NCBI GenBank assembly: GCA_035602155.1
Contig: DATNMW010000013.1
Coordinates: 1 to 38,019, forward strand
From: Bog-159 sp035602155
GTDB lineage: Bacteria; Acidobacteriota; Terriglobia; Bryobacterales; Bryobacteraceae
Reading direction: 5' to 3'
Length of the DNA: 38,019 nucleotides
Shown here: positions 1 through 8,287 of the stretch, in pieces
How the letters are laid out: each line of letters starts with the position of its first letter
Numbering within the stretch: the first letter of the stretch is position 1
Notes under the pieces: generated by a model
What the model was told of the DNA's origin: nothing
Seen by the model: only the letters and a program-made list of their open reading frames with translations
Databases searched by the model: none
Made by a program: the position numbers and the translations under genes

Positions 1-1
1 C

Positions 2-1231
2 GGCTGGTACGGCAAGGCCGACCTCTTCCGCCTCATCCAGGTGGCCCCGGTCGAAGTCGTCTCCCTCTGCGACGTCGATAAACAAATGCTCGCCCGCGCC
101 GCCGATCTCACCGCCACGCGCCAGGCGTCCGGCAAGAAACCCCGCACCTACTCCGACTATCGCCAGATGCTCAAGGAGAAGGATCTCGACATCGTGCTCA
201 TCGCCACGCCCGACCATTGGCACGCCCTGGCCATGATCGCCGCCGTCGAAGCGGGCGCGGACGTCTACGTGCAAAAGCCCATCAGCGTCGACATCCGCGA
301 AGGCCAAGCCATGCTGGCCGCCGCCCGCAAGCACCGGCGTGTGGTCCAGGTGGGCACCCAGCGCCGCAGCACGCCGCACATCGTCGAAGCCCGCGACCGC
401 TTCATCAAGGAAGGCAAACTGGGCAAGATCGGCCTGGTCGAGATCTGCTGCTACTATCACATGCGCACTGCCGAGAATCCGCCCGACACCGATCCGCCGC
501 CGTATCTCGATTACGAAATGTGGACCGGTCCCGCTCCCATGCGTCCCTATAACAAGCTGGTGCATCCGCGCGGCTGGCGCGCGTTCATGGAGTACGGCAA
601 CGGAATCGTCGGCGACATGTGCATCCATATGTTCGACATGGTGCGCTGGATGATGGGCCTGGGCTGGCCCAAACGTGTTTCGTCGGAAGGCGGCATTCTG
701 GTCGACAAGCATTCCAAGGCCAACATCTCCGACACCCAGACCGCTACTTTCGACTATGACGACTTGAAGATCGTGTGGCAGCATCGCACCTGGGGCGCGG
801 CTCCGGATCCCGATCCCAAGTATGCCTGGAGTGCGACCTTCTATGGCGATAAAGGCACGCTGAAAGTAAGTGTGTATAGCTATGACTTCGTGCCTGAGGG
901 AGGCCAAGGCGCGGTGCATCGCGATGTCACTTACGAATTCGAGCGGTACCCGGTCGACAAGATTGAGCCGGATCTGGAAAGGCATGTGGCTCCTGCCATC
1001 CGGCATCACATGATGGATTTTCTGGCAGCCATCGATAAGCGGTCGAAGCCCGTGGCCGACATCGAAGAAGGATACATCTCGACGGCCAGTTGCATCCTGG
1101 CCAATATGTCGATGAAGCTCGGACGAACCTTGGCCTGGGACCCGCAAGACGGACGCATAGCAGGCGACGACGGAGCAAACCAACTGCTGGCCCGGCCCTA
1201 CCGTGCGCCCTATCTGCATCCGGAGGCCTGA
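2..1231 (+). CDS. Gfo/Idh/MocA family oxidoreductase, 5' end outside window
   Basis: NAD(P)-dependent sugar or polyol oxidoreductase-like protein. The reading frame is open from the first codon of the window (GWYGKADLFRLIQVAPVEVV), which is already inside the Rossmann fold, so the start and the GxGxxG motif lie upstream. The GTG at 41 is not a credible start. Family marks include VVSLCDVD after the second beta strand, the KP pair in YVQKPISV (the family's catalytic lysine region), and GDMCIHMFDMVRWMM, which carries the Asp/His of the C-terminal alpha/beta domain. The TGA overlaps the ATG of the next gene by one base (TGATG at 1229-1233), so the two are probably co-translated. In acidobacteria such proteins are often exported by Tat, but that cannot be judged here. 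The substrate is unknown. Confidence 0.9.
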   Translation, partial: GWYGKADLFRLIQVAPVEVVSLCDVDKQMLARAADLTATRQASGKKPRTYSDYRQMLKEKDLDIVLIATPDHWHALAMIAAVEAGADVYVQKPISVDIREGQAMLAAARKHRRVVQVGTQRRSTPHIVEARDRFIKEGKLGKIGLVEICCYYHMRTAENPPDTDPPPYLDYEMWTGPAPMRPYNKLVHPRGWRAFMEYGNGIVGDMCIHMFDMVRWMMGLGWPKRVSSEGGILVDKHSKANISDTQTATFDYDDLKIVWQHRTWGAAPDPDPKYAWSATFYGDKGTLKVSVYSYDFVPEGGQGAVHRDVTYEFERYPVDKIEPDLERHVAPAIRHHMMDFLAAIDKRSKPVADIEEGYISTASCILANMSMKLGRTLAWDPQDGRIAGDDGANQLLARPYRAPYLHPEA

Positions 1232-4164
1232 TGCGGGCTCGTGCAGTCCTGATTCTTCTTGCGGTTGGCACCGCGTGCGCGCAGGAGCCATGCACGGTAA
1301 CGCGTCCCACCGCGACGCTCCAGGTTCCGTACGTAGCCGGCGATCCGCCCCTCTCCACCGACCCGTCCGCGCCGGTCTGGCGCGGCGCGGGCAACATGGG
1401 CGTCACCGCCATCTCGAAGGATTGCAGCAAGCAGATCGACTATCCCGCGCTGCTCACTCAGGTGCGATCCTTCCGGACCGATACGCATCTTTATCTGCTC
1501 TTCAGTTGTCCTTATACCCGCTTGAATGTCTTCCTGCCCGCACTGGGCGGCGGCCCGCGCGACAAGCTCTGGGATCGCGACGTTGTCGAGATGTTCCTGG
1601 GAGACGACTGGACCAACATCCGCCACTATCGCGAATTCGAGATCGCCCCCACCGGCGATTGGATCGATCTGGCCATCGACCTCGACCGCGAAAGCTACGA
1701 CCAATCCTGGCGCTCCGGATGGAATACCGGCGCGCGCATCGATGAAAAAGCGCACGTCTGGTTCGCCGCCGCGCGCATCCCGTTGAGCGCGGTCGGTAGC
1801 AACCCCGTGAAGGCCGGCACGAAATGGCGCGCGAACCTCTACCGCATCGAGGGCCAGGGTCCGGATGCGCACCGGCATTTCCTTTGCTGGCAGCCCACCT
1901 GTGTGGTCCATCGCGATCCCAACCACGTGCCCGAAAACTTCGGCACATTGATCTTCACTGGCGGCGTGGAGTCGCTCGCGGACGGCCGTCGTCGGTTTGA
2001 AGAGCGTTGCGGCGGCTGCCACGGCGCGGACGGCATGGGCGGCGAGCGTGCTCCCGCCATAGGCAGCATAGACCGCGAGCGCCTCCGTTCGGAAGACGGC
2101 GTGCGCACTGTGATCCATGACGGCATTCCCGACGCCGGCATGCCGGCTTTCAATCTTGCGGAGCCCGAACTTTCGCAGATCGTCGCCTTCGTGCGCTCCC
2201 GTGTGACACCGGCCGGCGAGAGCATGCCGCCGGGCGACCCCAGCGCGGGCCAGGAGTTTTTCTTCGGCAAAGGCGGCTGCGCGCAGTGCCACATGATGAA
2301 CGGCCGCGGCGGCGTGACCGGCCCCGATCTCAGCAATTCCGGAGCCGAGCTGACGCTCGCCGAGATGGAGCAATCGCTGCTGAAACCGGCTGCGCGCCGC
2401 AAGCCCGGATATGAAGTAGCCACTGTGCGCCGGCTCTCCGGCCCGGCGGTGCGCGGGTTTCTGCGCAACGAGAGTCTGTACGATCTCCAGGTGCAGGGCT
2501 TCGATGGCCGCCTCTATCTCTTGCGTCGTTCGGATGTGGCCGCCATCCAGCGCGAAGCCGCGTCATACATGCCCGCGCTCCACGCCGGTGAAACCGAACA
2601 GCGGGATCTGATTGCATATCTGGCGAATCCCCCCGCCATTCAGCCCACCAAAGATAGCGCGGACCTGCCCGGCGCCGTCCCCTGGGACCGCATCGCCCAT
2701 CCGCAACCCGGCGACTGGCCCACCTATCACGGCCAGTTAAGCGGCAATCGCTCCAGTGCGCTAAATCAAATCACGCCCCGCAACGTCGGCCAACTTGCGC
2801 CGCGCTGGATCTTCCCGATTCCCAATGCGCGCCATCTGGAAGTGACTCCCGTCGTTGTGGATGGCGTCATGTATGTGACCAACGTGAATGCCGCCTGGGC
2901 GCTCGACGCCGCCAGCGGCCGCGAAATCTGGCACTACGAGCGGCCCCGCAGCAAAGGCCTCTCCGGCGATGCGTCCGGCGGCATCAACCGCGGCGTGGCC
3001 GTGTTGGGCGACCGCGTGTTCATGGTCACCGACAATGCCCATATGCTCGCCCTGCATCGCCTCACCGGAGCGCTCCTTTGGGATTCCCAAATGGCCGATT
3101 CAAACCAGAATTATGGCGCAACATCCGCGCCGCTGGTGGTCAAGGATCTGGTGATTTCCGGGACCTCCGGCGGCGACGAGGGCATCCGCGGATTCGTGGC
3201 CGCCTATAGCGCCGCAACCGGCCAGCGCGTCTGGCGATTCTGGACGGTGCCCTTGCCCGGCGAGCCTGCCGCCGCCACCTGGGTGGGCCGCGCCGCCCTG
3301 GAGCATGGCTGCGCATCCACGTGGCTCACCGGCACCTACGATATCGAAACCGATACGCTTTTCTGGCCCACCGGCAATCCCTGCCCCGATTTCAATGGCG
3401 ACGAGCGCCGCGGAGCCAATCTGTATTCCGATTCTGTGCTGGCGCTCGACCCGCAAACCGGCGTCCTGAAGTGGTACTACCAATTCACGCCGCACGACCT
3501 GCACGATTGGGATGCCACTGAAACACCCATGCTGGTGGATGCGCAGTATCGCGGACGCGAACGGAAGCTGCTGCTGCAAGGCAATCGCAACGGATCCTTT
3601 TACGTTCTGGACCGCACCAACGGCCAGTTGCTAAGCTCATCGCCATTCGTGCGCGGGCTGACAGCCAGCGAGCCGACGCCGGCCGGCGCGCGCGCCTGCC
3701 CATCCATGGACGGCGCCACCAACTGGATGTCCACGGCCTTCGATCCGGGCAAGCATCTGTTCTACCTGTTAGCGCTGGAGAAGTGCAATATCTTCACGAA
3801 ATCTCCGCCGGTTTGGAAGGCAGGCGAATCATACTATGGGGGAGGCGCGCGCGACGTCCCCGGCGAAACGCCCCGCCAATATCTGCGCGCCCTGGATGTA
3901 GCCACCGGCAAGATCGCGTGGGAGATACCACAGAGCGGAACCGAGGAAAGCTGGGGCGGCGTGCTGGCGACTGCCTCCGGGCTGCTCTTCTATTGCGAAG
4001 AATCGGGCGCCTTCGCGGCCGTGGATGCGGCCACCGGCGCGCCGTTATGGCACATGCAGCTCAATACCGAGTGGAAGGCCTCTCCCATGACCTACACGGC
4101 GAAGGGAACCCAGTACGTATCAGTGGCCGCCGGAAACAACGTAATCGCCTTCGCCCTACCGTAA
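1231..4164 (+). CDS. Secreted PQQ-type quinoprotein fused to a CBM9-like domain and two cytochrome c domains
   Basis: Probable periplasmic quinoprotein alcohol or sugar dehydrogenase of 977 residues. Order seen: signal peptide (1-18, MRARAVLILLAVGTACAQ), a carbohydrate-binding family 9-like beta-sandwich (about 25-245), a first cytochrome c domain with CGGCH at 260-264, a second with CAQCH at 350-354, and an eight-blade PQQ propeller from DWPTYHG (495) to the end. The propeller carries WPTGNPCPDFNGD and DLHDWDATE, as in PQQ-dependent ADH. I see no vicinal Cys-Cys pair, which classical methanol/ethanol dehydrogenases have. By inference electrons pass from PQQ to the two hemes inside one chain. 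The ATG at 1231 is chosen because it gives a clean signal peptide, has GGAGG at 1222-1226, and overlaps the upstream stop. An in-frame upstream start at 1090 would lie inside the previous gene. The substrate is unknown; the N-terminal domain hints at a carbohydrate. Confidence 0.88.
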   Translation: MRARAVLILLAVGTACAQEPCTVTRPTATLQVPYVAGDPPLSTDPSAPVWRGAGNMGVTAISKDCSKQIDYPALLTQVRSFRTDTHLYLLFSCPYTRLNVFLPALGGGPRDKLWDRDVVEMFLGDDWTNIRHYREFEIAPTGDWIDLAIDLDRESYDQSWRSGWNTGARIDEKAHVWFAAARIPLSAVGSNPVKAGTKWRANLYRIEGQGPDAHRHFLCWQPTCVVHRDPNHVPENFGTLIFTGGVESLADGRRRFEERCGGCHGADGMGGERAPAIGSIDRERLRSEDGVRTVIHDGIPDAGMPAFNLAEPELSQIVAFVRSRVTPAGESMPPGDPSAGQEFFFGKGGCAQCHMMNGRGGVTGPDLSNSGAELTLAEMEQSLLKPAARRKPGYEVATVRRLSGPAVRGFLRNESLYDLQVQGFDGRLYLLRRSDVAAIQREAASYMPALHAGETEQRDLIAYLANPPAIQPTKDSADLPGAVPWDRIAHPQPGDWPTYHGQLSGNRSSALNQITPRNVGQLAPRWIFPIPNARHLEVTPVVVDGVMYVTNVNAAWALDAASGREIWHYERPRSKGLSGDASGGINRGVAVLGDRVFMVTDNAHMLALHRLTGALLWDSQMADSNQNYGATSAPLVVKDLVISGTSGGDEGIRGFVAAYSAATGQRVWRFWTVPLPGEPAAATWVGRAALEHGCASTWLTGTYDIETDTLFWPTGNPCPDFNGDERRGANLYSDSVLALDPQTGVLKWYYQFTPHDLHDWDATETPMLVDAQYRGRERKLLLQGNRNGSFYVLDRTNGQLLSSSPFVRGLTASEPTPAGARACPSMDGATNWMSTAFDPGKHLFYLLALEKCNIFTKSPPVWKAGESYYGGGARDVPGETPRQYLRALDVATGKIAWEIPQSGTEESWGGVLATASGLLFYCEESGAFAAVDAATGAPLWHMQLNTEWKASPMTYTAKGTQYVSVAAGNNVIAFALP

Positions 4165-4166
4165 TC

Positions 4167-4184
4167 CACGTGGCCCCACACGTG
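4167..4184. other. Small hairpin behind the quinoprotein gene
   Basis: Two copies of CACGTG, each itself palindromic, are separated by six bases and can pair as a 6-bp stem three bases after the quinoprotein stop codon. No T-run follows, so this is at best a weak terminator or pause site before the gene at 4200. Confidence 0.25.
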
Positions 4185-4199
4185 CTCTTAAGTCCTATT

Positions 4200-4658
4200 A
4201 TGAGAAAATATTCCACGACCACGATAGCGGCGGTGGCGCTAGCGACGCTCCTAACCGCAGTCCCCGCGCTTGCCCGCGACCGCACCCTCCTGAACGGCGC
4301 CTGGACCCTCGTCCCTACCAAAAGCGATTTTGCCGGCCAGCCCGTTGTACAAACCGGCACCGTCACCATCAACGAGCGCCAGGGCGACATCACCGTCTCC
4401 CGCAACTTCCAGTACGCCGGCGCGGGCGAAACCTTCTTCTACCGCGACATGACCGACGCCGAGAATAACGCCACCATTCACAGCGGCAAAGACCTTAAGA
4501 GCAAGAGCCGGTGGGATCACGATGTGCTGAAAGTCACCACCACGCAATCCGGCGTGGCTACCGTCGAAAGCTACTCCCTCGCCGCGGATGGCACTATGCG
4601 CGTCGATGTAGTGAAGCCGGGGCATGCCCCGATCACCCTAATCTTCCAGCGCCAGTAA
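4200..4658 (+). CDS. Small secreted protein of unknown function
   Basis: A protein of 152 residues with a signal peptide (MRKYSTTTIAAVALATLLTA, cleavage near ALA-RD). The mature part looks all-beta: LNGAWTLVPTKSDFAGQP, then alternating strands with VTTTQSGVATVESYSL and a final ITLIFQRQ. The layout recalls lipocalin-like or META-like small exported proteins that read 'G-x-W-x-L-x-P-x-K-S-x-F'; secreted proteins with this opening seem common in acidobacteria, but I cannot name a family. The ATG at 4200 is chosen because the signal peptide begins there, although the frame is open further upstream inside the quinoprotein gene. The ribosome binding site is weak. Confidence 0.75.
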   Translation: MRKYSTTTIAAVALATLLTAVPALARDRTLLNGAWTLVPTKSDFAGQPVVQTGTVTINERQGDITVSRNFQYAGAGETFFYRDMTDAENNATIHSGKDLKSKSRWDHDVLKVTTTQSGVATVESYSLAADGTMRVDVVKPGHAPITLIFQRQ

Positions 4659-4728
4659 GCGGAAATGGGAGTAGAATCGTTTGTACCGGGGATCGCCATC
4701 TCGGAACTTAATTTTGAGGAGGCTGGGA

Positions 4729-5388
4729 ATGAAACTGTCCGCCCTCACGACTCTCGTCGTATCCACCTTCCTATGTGTGGCATCCGCTCAAACGACAATT
4801 ACCGAAGGTTCGACAACCACGCATCGGGCGAATGTTGACAGCGACGGAGGTGAAATATACATCTACATCGGAGGATCTTTTCCAATTGGAACCTCTCCGG
4901 CGACATTTACGTTTCTTTGGGATTTTGTGGGGCGGGGCGGCAATAGTACCGGCTACATTACGCCGCTGTTACTCGAACGCGTGCCGGGTCCGTTCTATAC
5001 GGTATATGTAGTTAGAGCGATAGGTCAAGGTTTCCCAGTTGCCATAAGCTCATCTCCGCAAACCATTCCGTTCACCATCGTGGAAGGTATCACTACTACC
5101 AATGCCGAATTTACATTCGGCTACGTCAACGCAATGGTTAACGCGAGCGGCCAAGAAGTCGCCAGCAGCGCCGGCACGGTCGATATGGACTACCCCGCTG
5201 ACAGTGGACCCGGTGTGGGCGGCCCGACCACCTATAATACTTGGGCGGCCACAGGTGCACCCCAGCCCATCACTGTCGCTATAGGAACGACCATCGGTGG
5301 CGATTCAGGCACGGACTTCGCGTGGGTCAACTACTATCCTATTCGGACCTATTCCGCGCAAGCCCAAGGCGCCGTAAGTACGCAATAG
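4729..5388 (+). CDS. Secreted protein of unknown function
   Basis: A protein of 219 residues. The start ATG at 4729 follows a strong ribosome binding site (GAGGAGG at 4716-4722) and begins a signal peptide, MKLSALTTLVVSTFLCVASA. The frame is open upstream to a TTG at 4681, but that would put a charged segment before the signal peptide. The mature part is rich in Thr, Ser and Gly with alternating beta-strand pattern and no cysteine, lysine-poor, and ends in QGAVSTQ. No catalytic motif is visible. It resembles an exported beta-sandwich or adhesin-like protein only in composition. It follows the secreted protein at 4200 by 70 bases. Function unknown. Confidence 0.75.
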   Translation: MKLSALTTLVVSTFLCVASAQTTITEGSTTTHRANVDSDGGEIYIYIGGSFPIGTSPATFTFLWDFVGRGGNSTGYITPLLLERVPGPFYTVYVVRAIGQGFPVAISSSPQTIPFTIVEGITTTNAEFTFGYVNAMVNASGQEVASSAGTVDMDYPADSGPGVGGPTTYNTWAATGAPQPITVAIGTTIGGDSGTDFAWVNYYPIRTYSAQAQGAVSTQ

Positions 5389-5408
5389 GCTTGGTTAACC
5401 CGCGGATG

Positions 5409-5822
5409 TCAGTAAATCGACCAGCAACCCGGCGTGATCAGCTCCACCAAATGCCGATCGGGATCGCGGAAGTACAAGCTGCGCCCGCCGCGCGGCCAAT
5501 CCACCGTGCTCTCGATCGCGATCCCGCGCTCCGCCAACCGCCGCTGCCAGTCTGCTTCCGCGGCGGCCGGGATCGCAAACGCCACATGCAATTGTCCCAC
5601 CCCATCGTGCGGCGGAATCATCCCCCCGGGCGTCGCAATGGATTCCAGTGTGGCCCCCCTGCGGAACAGCAGCAGCACGTTCCGGTCTGCCACGCTCAGC
5701 GCGCAAAAACGCTCGTCGCCGATCAGCCTCTTGAATTCGCAAACGTCTTCGTAGAAGTGGGCGGCGCGCTCCAGGTCGTCCACGTACAAGCACGTTTCTA
5801 CGACCCCGGTCACTTCCGGCAT
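5409..5822 (-). CDS. VOC (glyoxalase/bleomycin-resistance fold) family protein
   Basis: A cytosolic protein of 137 residues made of two beta-alpha-beta-beta-beta units. The first opens with VVETCLYVDDLERAAHFY and the second with GQLHVAFAIPAAAEADW; it ends in RDPDRHLVELITPG. Candidate metal ligands are Glu9, the His of GQLHVAF and the Glu of HLVELI, the usual positions in this superfamily. The reaction cannot be told from sequence: dioxygenase, lyase and resistance proteins share the fold. It is transcribed divergently from the response-regulator/thioredoxin-reductase fusion, with 70 bases between the start codons. On its own strand TACACT lies seven bases before the ATG and could be a -10 box. 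Confidence 0.85.
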   Translation of the reverse strand: MPEVTGVVETCLYVDDLERAAHFYEDVCEFKRLIGDERFCALSVADRNVLLLFRRGATLESIATPGGMIPPHDGVGQLHVAFAIPAAAEADWQRRLAERGIAIESTVDWPRGGRSLYFRDPDRHLVELITPGCWSIY

Positions 5823-5825
5823 AAT

Positions 5826-5836
5826 ATACAGTGTAT
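5826..5836. promoter_or_regulatory. Short palindrome in a divergent promoter region
   Basis: ATACAgTGTAT is an 11-base palindrome in the 70-base gap between two divergent genes, next to the minus-strand ATG at 5822. It could be an operator for the VOC gene, but this rests on position and symmetry alone. Confidence 0.25.
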
Positions 5837-5892
5837 CCCCTGCGACTTTCGACGCTCCGCGGGCATCGAAGTCTTCAGCGTTCAGTGTGCCT

Positions 5893-7563
5893 ATGGTAAA
5901 GCCGGTTCTGTTAACGATTGACGACGATCCCGAAGTGCTGAAAGCGGTGGAGCGCGACCTCCGCCGCCAGTACGCCGCGGATTATCGCGTCCTCTCGGCC
6001 AACTCCGGCCCAGCCGCGCTGGATCTGCTCGACAGGCTCAAGCAGCGCGGTGAGCCCCTGGCCTTGTTCCTGGTCGATTACCGCATGCCGCAGATGACCG
6101 GCATCGAATTTCTTTCGCGCGCCATCCCTCAGTTCACCGATGCCAAGCGCGTGCTGCTCACCGCCTATTCGGACACCGAGGCCGCCATTCGCGCCATCAA
6201 CGAGATCAAGCTGGATCATTACCTGCTCAAGCCCTGGGACCCTCCCGAGCAAAACCTCTACCCGGTGCTGGACGACCTGCTGGGCGATTGGCAGGCATCC
6301 TACCGGCCGCCTTTCGAGGGCCTGCGGGTGCTCGGCACGCGATGGTCGCGACGCTCCTATGAGCTCCGCGAGTTCCTGGCGCGCAACCAGGTTCCCTACC
6401 ACTGGCTCGACGTGGAGGCGGCCGATAGCGAACCGGAGGTGCGCCGCGCCATGGACATGCTGACGCCCGAAGAACGGCACTTCCCGGTGGTGCTGCTGCA
6501 GGATGGCGCCCGCCTGCCCGACCCTTCCCATGCGGAATTGGCCGGCCGGATCGGCTTCAACACGCGCGCGGTGTCCGCATCCTACGACTTGATTATTTTG
6601 GGCGGAGGCCCGGCCGGCCTCGCGGCAGCCGTGTACGGTGCGTCCGAGGGACTGCGCGCCGTAATTATAGAGCGTGAGGCGCCCGGCGGCCAGGCGGGCC
6701 TCAGCGCGCGCATCGAAAATTATCTGGGCTTTCCATCGGGACTGAGCGGCAGCGATCTGGCGCGCCGCGCTGTGACGCAGGCGCGCCGCTTCGGGGCCGA
6801 GATTCTGGCGCCGCAGGAGGCCGTCGAATTGCGCATACAAGATCCGTACCGGATCGTACGCCTGGCCGATGGCAGCGAGATTTCCGCCGAGGCGCTATTG
6901 ATCGCCACCGGCGTGCAATGGCGCAAACTGGATGTGCCCGGCATGGATCGCCTCACCGGCGCCGGCGTCTACTACGGAGCTGGATCGACCGAAGCGGTAT
7001 CCTGCCGCGATGAGGATGTGTATATCGTGGGCGGCGCCAATTCCGCGGGACAAGCCGCGCTCAATCTTTCGCGCTATGCGCGGCGCGTGGTCATCCTGGT
7101 TCGCGGCAAGTCGCTGGCCGCTACCATGTCGCAGTATTTGATTGACGAGATTGCCCGCACCGCGAACATACAGGTCGAGTATCAGACGCAGGTAGTGGAA
7201 GTACACGGCGCGGACCATCTGGAAGCCATCACCATCGAATGCGGGCGGACCAACACGCGCGAGCGCGTGGACGCGGGCGGGTTGTTCATATTCATTGGCG
7301 CGCAACCCGGCACGGATTGGTTGGATGGCGTAGTGGCGCGCGACAAACATGGCTTCATCCTGACTGGTCCCGCCCTGGTTCGCGACGGCAAGTCGCCCCA
7401 GAGTTGGACGCTCGAACGCGACCCCAACCTGCTCGAAACCAACGTGCCCGGCGTGTTTGCAGTGGGAGACGTGCGCCACGGCTCCGTGAAGCGCGTGGCC
7501 TCCGGCGTGGGTGAAGGCTCTATCGCCATTCAGTTTGTGCATCAGTACTTGAGCAAGGCGTGA
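5893..7563 (+). CDS. Response regulator fused to a thioredoxin-reductase-like FAD protein, redox cysteines absent
   Basis: A protein of 556 residues with three parts. A receiver domain (about 1-125) has acidic residues Asp10-12, phosphoacceptor Asp62 in LVDYRMP, Thr90 and Lys113 in LLKPWD. A short thioredoxin/glutaredoxin-like segment (about 143-222) has WSRRSYE where CxxC would stand. A thioredoxin-reductase-like part (about 231-556) has the FAD motif GGGPAG (237-242), the NADPH motif GGANSAGQAA (380-389) and the C-terminal FAD motif beginning GDVRHG (525). The CATC-type active site of thioredoxin reductase is replaced by GAGS (362-365). Fused response regulator/thioredoxin-reductase proteins are known; what this one reduces is not. 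By inference a phosphorelay controls an NADPH-FAD enzyme acting through flavin alone. A GTG at 5887 is an alternative start in the same frame; the ATG at 5893 gives the normal receiver N-terminus. Confidence 0.88.
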   Translation: MVKPVLLTIDDDPEVLKAVERDLRRQYAADYRVLSANSGPAALDLLDRLKQRGEPLALFLVDYRMPQMTGIEFLSRAIPQFTDAKRVLLTAYSDTEAAIRAINEIKLDHYLLKPWDPPEQNLYPVLDDLLGDWQASYRPPFEGLRVLGTRWSRRSYELREFLARNQVPYHWLDVEAADSEPEVRRAMDMLTPEERHFPVVLLQDGARLPDPSHAELAGRIGFNTRAVSASYDLIILGGGPAGLAAAVYGASEGLRAVIIEREAPGGQAGLSARIENYLGFPSGLSGSDLARRAVTQARRFGAEILAPQEAVELRIQDPYRIVRLADGSEISAEALLIATGVQWRKLDVPGMDRLTGAGVYYGAGSTEAVSCRDEDVYIVGGANSAGQAALNLSRYARRVVILVRGKSLAATMSQYLIDEIARTANIQVEYQTQVVEVHGADHLEAITIECGRTNTRERVDAGGLFIFIGAQPGTDWLDGVVARDKHGFILTGPALVRDGKSPQSWTLERDPNLLETNVPGVFAVGDVRHGSVKRVASGVGEGSIAIQFVHQYLSKA

Positions 7564-7574
7564 GAAGGAGGCAG

Positions 7575-7638
7575 GAGACAGAAGTCAGAAGTCAGGAGTC
7601 CCGTCTACGATCTTCTGTCTTCTGTCTTCTGTCTTCGG
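7575..7638. repeat. Heptamer repeat element, copy 1
   Basis: A purine-rich left half (GACAGAAGTCAGAAGTCAGG) faces a run of four TCTTCTG-type heptamers (7611-7638), forming an imperfect inverted repeat. Bases 7602-7631 recur exactly at 8237-8266, on the other side of the secreted-protein gene at 7646. The element ends inside the ribosome binding site of that gene. Confidence 0.8.
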
Positions 7639-7645
7639 AGGGCGA

Positions 7646-8224
7646 ATGAAACGATATCTGTTGGTTCTGGCAATAGCGCTTGGCGCTTCGGTCTGGTGGA
7701 CAGCGTCCGCTCAAGACTCTACTATCCCAATCTTGAATCCCGGTTTTGAGGACGACGTGCTGGCATGCGCGCCGGGGCAGTTTTGCTCTCAATACTCGAT
7801 CACCGGTTGGTTATGCGGTCCGCAGAGTGGCACGTTTAAGCCGTCGACAGTTAATTTCCCCACGGGAGTCCCCGGGGGAGTGAATGTCGCATACATCGGC
7901 AATAGCAGTGCGACCGGATCGATCTTACAGGTCGCGCCCGCCGTGGTTCGGGCAAGCACGACATACACTCTGACGTTGAGCGTAGGGCACCGTGCAGACT
8001 ACGCATTCACCGGTTACGTTGCGGCTCTGATGGCCGGAAACGCGACCCTCGCTTACGACAGCAGCCTGTCTCCCGCGCCTGGCGCTTTTCTAACCGATGT
8101 GATCGTGTACAACTCTGGCGCAACTCCGCCCCAACTCGGCCATGCGCTGACAATCTTCGTGAAGAGTTTGGGATCTGGACAGGTTGAGATCGACAACGTA
8201 TCGCTCAGCGCCACGCCGCAATAG
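7646..8224 (+). CDS. Secreted beta-sandwich protein of unknown function
   Basis: A protein of 192 residues with a signal peptide (MKRYLLVLAIALGASVWWTASA). The mature protein begins IPILNPGFEDD, the opening found in many exported carbohydrate-binding-like beta-sandwich proteins (DUF642/CBM-like, 'NPGFE'), followed by STTYTLTLSVGHRAD and a final VEIDNVSLSATPQ. That overall pattern fits a single jelly-roll domain. There is no PEP-CTERM, LPXTG or other sorting tail. Two cysteine pairs lie near the N-terminus. The ATG at 7646 has GGAGG at 7637-7641. The gene is enclosed by two copies of a heptamer repeat element, which may mark an insertion or a mobile cassette. Function is unknown. Confidence 0.75.
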   Translation: MKRYLLVLAIALGASVWWTASAQDSTIPILNPGFEDDVLACAPGQFCSQYSITGWLCGPQSGTFKPSTVNFPTGVPGGVNVAYIGNSSATGSILQVAPAVVRASTTYTLTLSVGHRADYAFTGYVAALMAGNATLAYDSSLSPAPGAFLTDVIVYNSGATPPQLGHALTIFVKSLGSGQVEIDNVSLSATPQ

Positions 8225-8236
8225 GCACGAGACGCA

Positions 8237-8287
8237 CGTCTACGATCTTCTGTCTTCTGTCTTCTGACTCCTGTCTTCCATCTTCCC
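8237..8287. repeat. Heptamer repeat element, copy 2
   Basis: Six heptamers (three TCTTCTG, then ACTCCTG, TCTTCCA, TCTTCCC) at 8246-8287, preceded by the same nine bases as copy 1. Bases 8237-8266 are identical to 7602-7631. On the minus strand this copy supplies the last codons and the stop (TAG, complement of 8240-8242) of the thioesterase gene. Confidence 0.8.

Noticed and set aside
1090..1230. Upstream in-frame extension of the quinoprotein gene
   Set aside because: It lies wholly inside the oxidoreductase gene, and the signal peptide and ribosome binding site point to ATG 1231.
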